Shown here: one piece after another, positions 59,236-64,000 of the stretch
Layout: the number at the start of each line of letters is the position of its first letter
Numbering within the stretch: the stretch's first letter is position 1
DNA from: Symbiodinium natans
Lineage: Eukaryota > Sar > Dinophyceae > Suessiales > Symbiodiniaceae
Assembly: GCA_905221605.1 (NCBI GenBank)
Contig: CAJNDS010002195.1
Coordinates: 516,940-580,939, forward strand
DNA length: 64,000 nucleotides
Reading direction: 5' to 3'
Notes under the pieces: model-generated
Database searches by the model: none
Told to the model about the DNA's origin: nothing
What the model saw: the letters and a program-made list of their open reading frames with translations, nothing else
Program-made: the position numbers and the translations under genes

Positions 59236-60940
59236 GATTTCGGGATGGCGGCGGGCCTTTTCTTTGTTGGGATACGGAGATTCTTTCTTCTATTCTTGTA
59301 TTATTTTGGATGTCACCTTCCTAGGATTTCATTTCCGAGGATTTCACGAAGATATAGGATTCGTTCCGAAAGATTTCTATTTGAAATTTTGGGCGCAAAA
59401 ATCGCCGCTTGCACTCCAAGAAAAATCTCTTATGCCATCTCAAGGAAGACAAGAATAGAGATGGAGATTGTTGTTTACCTGCTCTGGGCCCCCCCAGAAC
59501 GGAGACAGAGACTGCCCACAAGGAAGATCCATTAGTGCAAATAGGAATTGCGGAGCCCTTGCCTGGGGCTACTACGTTCCTTGCTTAGGGACCCCCTCAA
59601 GAGAGGATATCCTGATCCATCCCCCCTCAAGCCCAGCAATGAGGTAGGGGATTCGGAACTACAGAACCCTTAACCAGGTTCCTGGATTGAAAATAGATTA
59701 TAAGGGCTTATGCCAAGACAGAGGAACGCACATTGTCTTTGCATGGTGGATGAGGCAAAAGGCCCGAGAACAAGAAGAATAAATCAAATTTGAAACAAGG
59801 GCACGGTTTCCAAGCTCCAAATTGTCGCCATATATATATATATCAACAAGATCATAAATGGAGATTCTATATTTGAAAAAAAGAATTCAGATTCAAATCT
59901 ATGAATATAAGATTCTCATGTGGGGGAGGAATCATTCATATTCAAAAATCAACTAATAATTGTTCCGATTAAGAACCATGGGTAATCAAGTTTATCGTGG
60001 GGAATTATCATTTTAAATTGACAAATTAGTTTAAACGAATATCATTGATATTTAATTGAACGATCATCGTAAGATTAAAATATCTCTTCTGCTTCACAAC
60101 GATCGAAGAACCAAAAGGTTAAAATGGGTCGCAAATCCCCCTTAATACCGTCTTTCACTATTAATAAAAAACCTCTGCAACATGCCCTTAAAATCATCTC
60201 ATACCAATTATACATTTCCAACTGATTTTTGGAATATTTTCATTTTCATTTAATAATAACAATCTTCAATAACTAATTTCAGTGATAAAGAATTCTATTT
60301 TCCTTTATTTCTCCTTAAGAATCCTCTTTCTAATTAATACTAGAGTTGACCCGCTGCTTCCAGCAGCGGCGTGCAGCTAAAATGCCAAGCTCGGAAGTAC
60401 TTATATTGCAAGGTTCCAAATTCCAAACTTCATTCAACATTTTAGAGCGCCAAGTCATGGTCGAAGACAGAAATATAATCATCAAATGGACGTTTTTTAT
60501 GTATCATAGAAGAAGCCAGTAGTAAACAAATATCAATATCATATCTACATGTTTTGTTATTCGCCAGACGAAGGATTAAATTCAAAATATAGTACTATAT
60601 AATTAAGTAACCTACATTGAAGTGATCAAAATAATATCATTCAAGATCCTAAACTTATAGATAATCAATGGAGATAAAAATAAAGATCAGGATCCAATAT
60701 CAAATAAGACGCTTAAGGAAGTTTTCTCCTCATGATACCAAAGGCGGCCTATCCGGAAATCTTGTGATGATTGCTCGTTGAGACGTCAATAGCCGGCCAG
60801 CCGGCCCCCATCCAGATAAGAATGCAAACTCAAAATGATAACCCCGCGCGATACATCATGTTGCACGCGAACTTATCAAACAGAATACGAATGTTGTCAA
60901 AGGCAACGCTTGCAGAACAGATTTTAGTATATGGAGTTCC
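59236..60940. other. No gene recognised
   Basis: AT-rich DNA with a TATATATA run near 59833. The first 300 bases stay open in overlapping frames without domain signal. It may include degraded 5' parts of the copia element that follows, but no gag or integrase motif was seen. Confidence 0.3.
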
Positions 60941-62430
60941 ATGCCGTCGTGCCCTGTTCAAAGAAGCAGGTGGGAGGATTGCTTCGACAGGGTCAAATTT
61001 GTGTACCCACCCAAGTTCAAGGCTAGGTTGGTAGCTTGCGGGAACTCCGAGCACATCTCGACCGGAGATGATATCAGGGTAGATTCCCCAATTGCCGAAC
61101 CAGAAGCATTAGCGTTTATCTGCTCTTGGGCGTCCTCGCTAACCTACGTATCAAGGCAGACGACATCACCAATGCCCATTTTCAAGGGAAACCCTTCGAG
61201 AGGCTATTGACCCTCAAGGCGCCCAGGAATCCCAAGAGCGTCCCGGACAAGGATATCCAGGAGTCGAGATACATGATCGCACGTGACCGATGCCGGCCGA
61301 AATCTGTACCTTCGCATAATCGACGAGACCAAGTCTATCGGATTGAAATCGCCCCAAATCCTGTCAGCACTCTACTATGTGCACGACGATAGGGGCAAGT
61401 TGTGCGCGATATTGTGCATATATGTTGACGATTTCTTCTGGGCAGCATTCGGTGAGGGTGAGTTGAAGATTCAGCGACGCTTGGATCATTTCAAAGTCGG
61501 TCGAATTGAAGAGGGTAATTTCAGGTTCTACGGGAGAGAATATGTTCAGCACCCCGATAGCACCATCGAGATCAATTGTAGAAACAACACTCGTGCCATC
61601 ACTCCCCTCGAGATATCGAAGGATACGAAGATGACAGCACCTATCCCACAAGGACAGAGAATATCACTCAGGTCTATTATCGGTTCACTCGCTTGGGTAG
61701 CCAGAGCCATGAGGCCTGACTTCATGTATCGTGTCAATGCGTTGCAGCAGTGCGTCACGATCGCCACTGTCGAGACCATGAAAGAGGCCAATAGGGTGGT
61801 TGCGTTGGCCCTAGGCGACGCAGACCGAAGTATCGTGTTTCGAATAGGGATATCGCCATGGGGCAGAGTGTTTCTAGCAGTCGTCACCTTCTGCGATGCG
61901 TCGTTCGCTGCAGAGCCTGGGTACAAGTCCCAGAGAGGGCGATTGCACTATCTCTCCATGCAGAAACAGCTCGCGATGTGAATGCACGCAAGCACAAGTT
62001 CCACTTGATAGCGTTGGGTAGCTCGACAATGAAGAGGGTTTGCCGTTCGACTCTTCAGTGCGAAGTGTACAGCTTGCAGCACGCAACAGAGCACGGCGAC
62101 AGAATCCGTGCGGCGATCCTCGAATTAAGGAAGATGTTGCGTCTGCAATACTCCGATTGCAGGTCGCTCACGGACCATCTTCTAATATTCGTATCCAGAC
62201 CCATGGAGGACAAAAGGCTCGCCATCGAGATGACGGCACTTCGCCAAGCACTTTGGGTCGATGACACACCGACGAGCGAAGCATTCATACCGTTTGGCGA
62301 CATCCTGAGATGGATCCCAACACAGCTCCAATTGGCGGATTGTTTGACGAAAAGCATGAAGCCCAAGCTTCTCAATGATGCCTTGGCAAGCAACGAAGCG
62401 ATTATCAAGGACGAAGCACCGACTGAGTGA
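60941..62430 (+). pseudogene. Decayed Ty1/copia retrotransposon pol (reverse transcriptase-RNase H)
   Basis: The RVT_2 pattern is spread over three shifts of frame. KFKARLVACGNSEH and DSPIAEPEALAFICSWASS lie in one frame (60941-61210); DDITNAHFQGKPFERLL in the next (about 61150); IDETKSIGLKSPQILSALYY and the catalytic ILCIYVDDFFWAA (61283-61981) back in the first. The RNase H end follows: VVTFCDASFAAEPG, then after another shift STLQCEVYSLQHA, TDKRLAIE-like DKRLAIEMTALRQ and WIPTQLQLADCLTKSMKP, stop at 62430. Frameshifts and lack of gag and integrase show that it is inactive. Confidence 0.85.
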
Positions 62431-62650
62431 CAAGTCTCACTTTAGTTTGAGGCGCTCTCATCCACTCGTTGAGAAGATGGGTGTGAGATTATCTTGTTGA
62501 TAGGCGCCGAAATCGATTTCGTGTTGAGTAAAAGCTGACATCGGAGTGCTTAGACTGGCCTGCATAGATTTGTACTCGTATATAATAGTTTTAATACATG
62601 TCCTGATCGATAGGCGCCTTGGGCTCAGACGCAAAAGCAGGAGCTACGTA
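62431..62650 (+). other. Possible 3' LTR start of the copia relic
   Basis: A purine-rich GAGAAGATGGG (62471-62481) is followed by TGTGAGATTATC, the position and form expected of a polypurine tract and LTR start. GATAGGCGCC occurs twice (62498 and 62609). No second LTR was found upstream, so this stays tentative. Confidence 0.3.
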
Positions 62651-63560
62651 GTTTGTCACTTCTGAAAAGACTCATCTTGAATTTCTGAAGAAGATTTTCG
62701 TTTGAATTTCTGAGATTCTCCTTGAATTTCTGAGCAAGAATTCGTTGCAATATTGAGGCTCATTTTGAATTTCTAAGGAAGTTATCGGTTCGCCTTGAGT
62801 TCTTGAGGTAGATTTCGTTGCAATTTCTGAGGTTAGTTGTGTTTTCTGGGGCTCGTCTTGAGTTCTTGGGAAAGGTTTCGTTGAAATTTCTGAGGATTTT
62901 CGGATTGGGTAATCGTCTCTTTTCGAATTTTTCTCATTGCCCCCGGAAGGTTCTTACCCTGGCGCTTGAAGGAACAAGGTTTCTTTCTGTCTCGCAAGCT
63001 CGGTCAGAGCCCCTTTAAACGCGACTTCCATCAGGATCGTAGTGGATTTCTGAGAAAAGTGTGGTTGCAATATCTGAGGCTGAAATTTGAATTTGGGAGC
63101 AAGGTTTTCGTTTTCAATATCCAAGATTCATCTTGAATTTCTGAGGAAGGTATCGTTGCACTGAGGAAGGTTACGTTGTATTGATTGAAGCTCATGATGA
63201 AATTATGAAGAAGATTTCGTTATCATTGCTATTTGTCTTGGTTTTCAGAGGAAGGTTTCGTTGCAATTGCTGAGGTTCGTCTTGAGTGTCTAGTTTCGTT
63301 CTAATTTCTGAAAAGATTTTGTTACTCATTCTGAGGTTCGTCTTGGAATTCTGAGGAAGAAATTCGTTTTGAATTTCTGAAGAAGGGTTCTTTGTAATTT
63401 CTGAGGCTCGTCTTGATTTTCTGAGGAAGGTTCCGTTGTAATTTCTCAGGTTTGTCTTGACTTTCTGAGGAAGATTTCATTGAAATTTTTTTCCCACCTT
63501 CGGTATGGGGTTGTTAGAGGTTAAGCTCAATTCTTCTCCTCGCCCGGAACTCTTCTCCTC
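62651..63560. repeat. TTTCTGAGGAAGGTTTCG imperfect tandem repeat
   Basis: Units of about 45-60 bp combine TCTTGAATTTCTGAGG, AAGGTTTCGTTGCAAT and TTCTGAGGCTCG with many indels. The same motif resumes at the very end of the window (63965-64000), so the array continues beyond it. Confidence 0.8.
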
Positions 63561-63571
63561 GCCCGGTCTAC

Positions 63572-63850
63572 TCTTGGAGACTCCCTGGAGTGTCCAGCCC
63601 CAGAAAATCCCCGGAGCGCCCACTCCCTGGAGTTCCCAACCTAGAGACTCCTGGAGTGCACAACCCCAGAATCTCCCTGGAGTGCCCAAACCCAGAGTCT
63701 CCCTGGAGTGCCCACCTCCAGAGTCTCCCTGGAGTGCCCAACCCCAGAGTCTCCCTGGAGTGCCCAAACCCAGAGTCTCCCTGGAGTGCCCAATTCTAGA
63801 GTCTCCCTGGAGTGCGCAATCCCAGAGTCTCCCTGGAGTGCCCAACCCCA
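63572..63850. repeat. 26-bp minisatellite, CTCCCTGGAGTGCCCAACC core
   Basis: Ten to eleven units of CTCCCTGGAGTGCCCAACC plus CCAGAGT. The unit includes the palindrome CTCCCTGGAG-like arm. Open frames on both strands are repeat products. A small diverged array of the same family lies at 26405-26490. Confidence 0.92.
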
Positions 63851-64000
63851 ATTGCAAGCAAAAACCAAGAAAGCGTATTTGAATCAATGTGTCTTTGTTT
63901 GAACATCTCATTTGCGCTCTTTCCTTTTAACGAGGAGCAAGGTGGGGATATTCGAAGTAAAATAGTTTTCGTCTTGATATTTATTCGTCTTGAATTTCTG

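Noticed and set aside
60941-62430. Active copia element
   Set aside because: At least two or three frameshifts, no gag or integrase and no pair of LTRs.

Overview
This 64-kb window looks like nuclear DNA of a dinoflagellate, probably Symbiodiniaceae-like, carrying an essentially complete integrated Polinton-like virus (PLV). Host clues are many interstitial TTTAGGG/CCCTAAA telomere-type arrays, introns that appear to use GC-AG as well as GT-AG boundaries, GC-rich genes for secreted proteins, and dense minisatellites. The organism assignment is inference; no rRNA or plastid marker is visible.

Layout. 0-11 kb: host genes for a secreted discoidin-like/ferritin-like protein (1332-3392), a secreted protein with a C-terminal ADP-ribosyltransferase-like domain (4990-7892, with an in-frame TGA) and a class-3 lipase-like fragment (10039-10524). 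Each is followed closely or at some distance by a dispersed repeat built around GGACAGTCGCCGTAATAGG. 11-23 kb: subtelomere-like patchwork of telomeric arrays, minisatellites, a poly-C tract and segmental duplications, with almost no coding potential. 23-27.9 kb: a large membrane protein that I read as SLOG-SLATT-like, then a host reading frame of unknown function next to the viral insertion.

27,944-54,655: the PLV. It is AT-rich, has terminal inverted repeats of about 350 bp beginning AG and ending CT, and is flanked by a 5-bp GGAGG duplication inside a G-rich minisatellite. Its genes include a DDE (rve) integrase, a 1282-residue family-B DNA polymerase fused to an SF1 helicase, a double-jelly-roll type major capsid protein, a probable minor capsid protein, an A32/FtsK-type packaging ATPase, a class-3 lipase, a GIY-YIG endonuclease, a fibre with a C-terminal S74 chaperone domain, zinc-finger proteins and several small unknowns. 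The terminal genes form an inverted pair sharing leader and terminator. A TCTAA motif lies just upstream of many start codons. Three long genes carry single lesions or recoding sites: a -1 shift at about 35,836, an in-frame TAG at 38,583, and an in-frame TAG at 42,493 plus a frameshift near 44,205. About 6.1 kb of GC-rich satellite DNA (46,646-52,777) sits inside the virus between copies of a 10-bp repeat; without it the virus is about 20.6 kb.

54.7-64 kb: G-rich minisatellite, then gene-poor DNA of different composition with inverted satellite arrays, a decayed Ty1/copia pol gene (60,941-62,430) and short tandem repeats, one of which (GGAGTGCCCA type) also occurs at 26.4 kb.

Together the viral genes could supply integration (integrase, TIRs), DNA replication (polymerase-helicase), virion building (two capsid proteins, ATPase, fibre, lipase) and possibly homing (GIY-YIG). 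No adenain-type maturation protease was recognised. The intact large frames suggest recent insertion or ongoing constraint, while the breaks suggest that this copy may no longer be fully functional.
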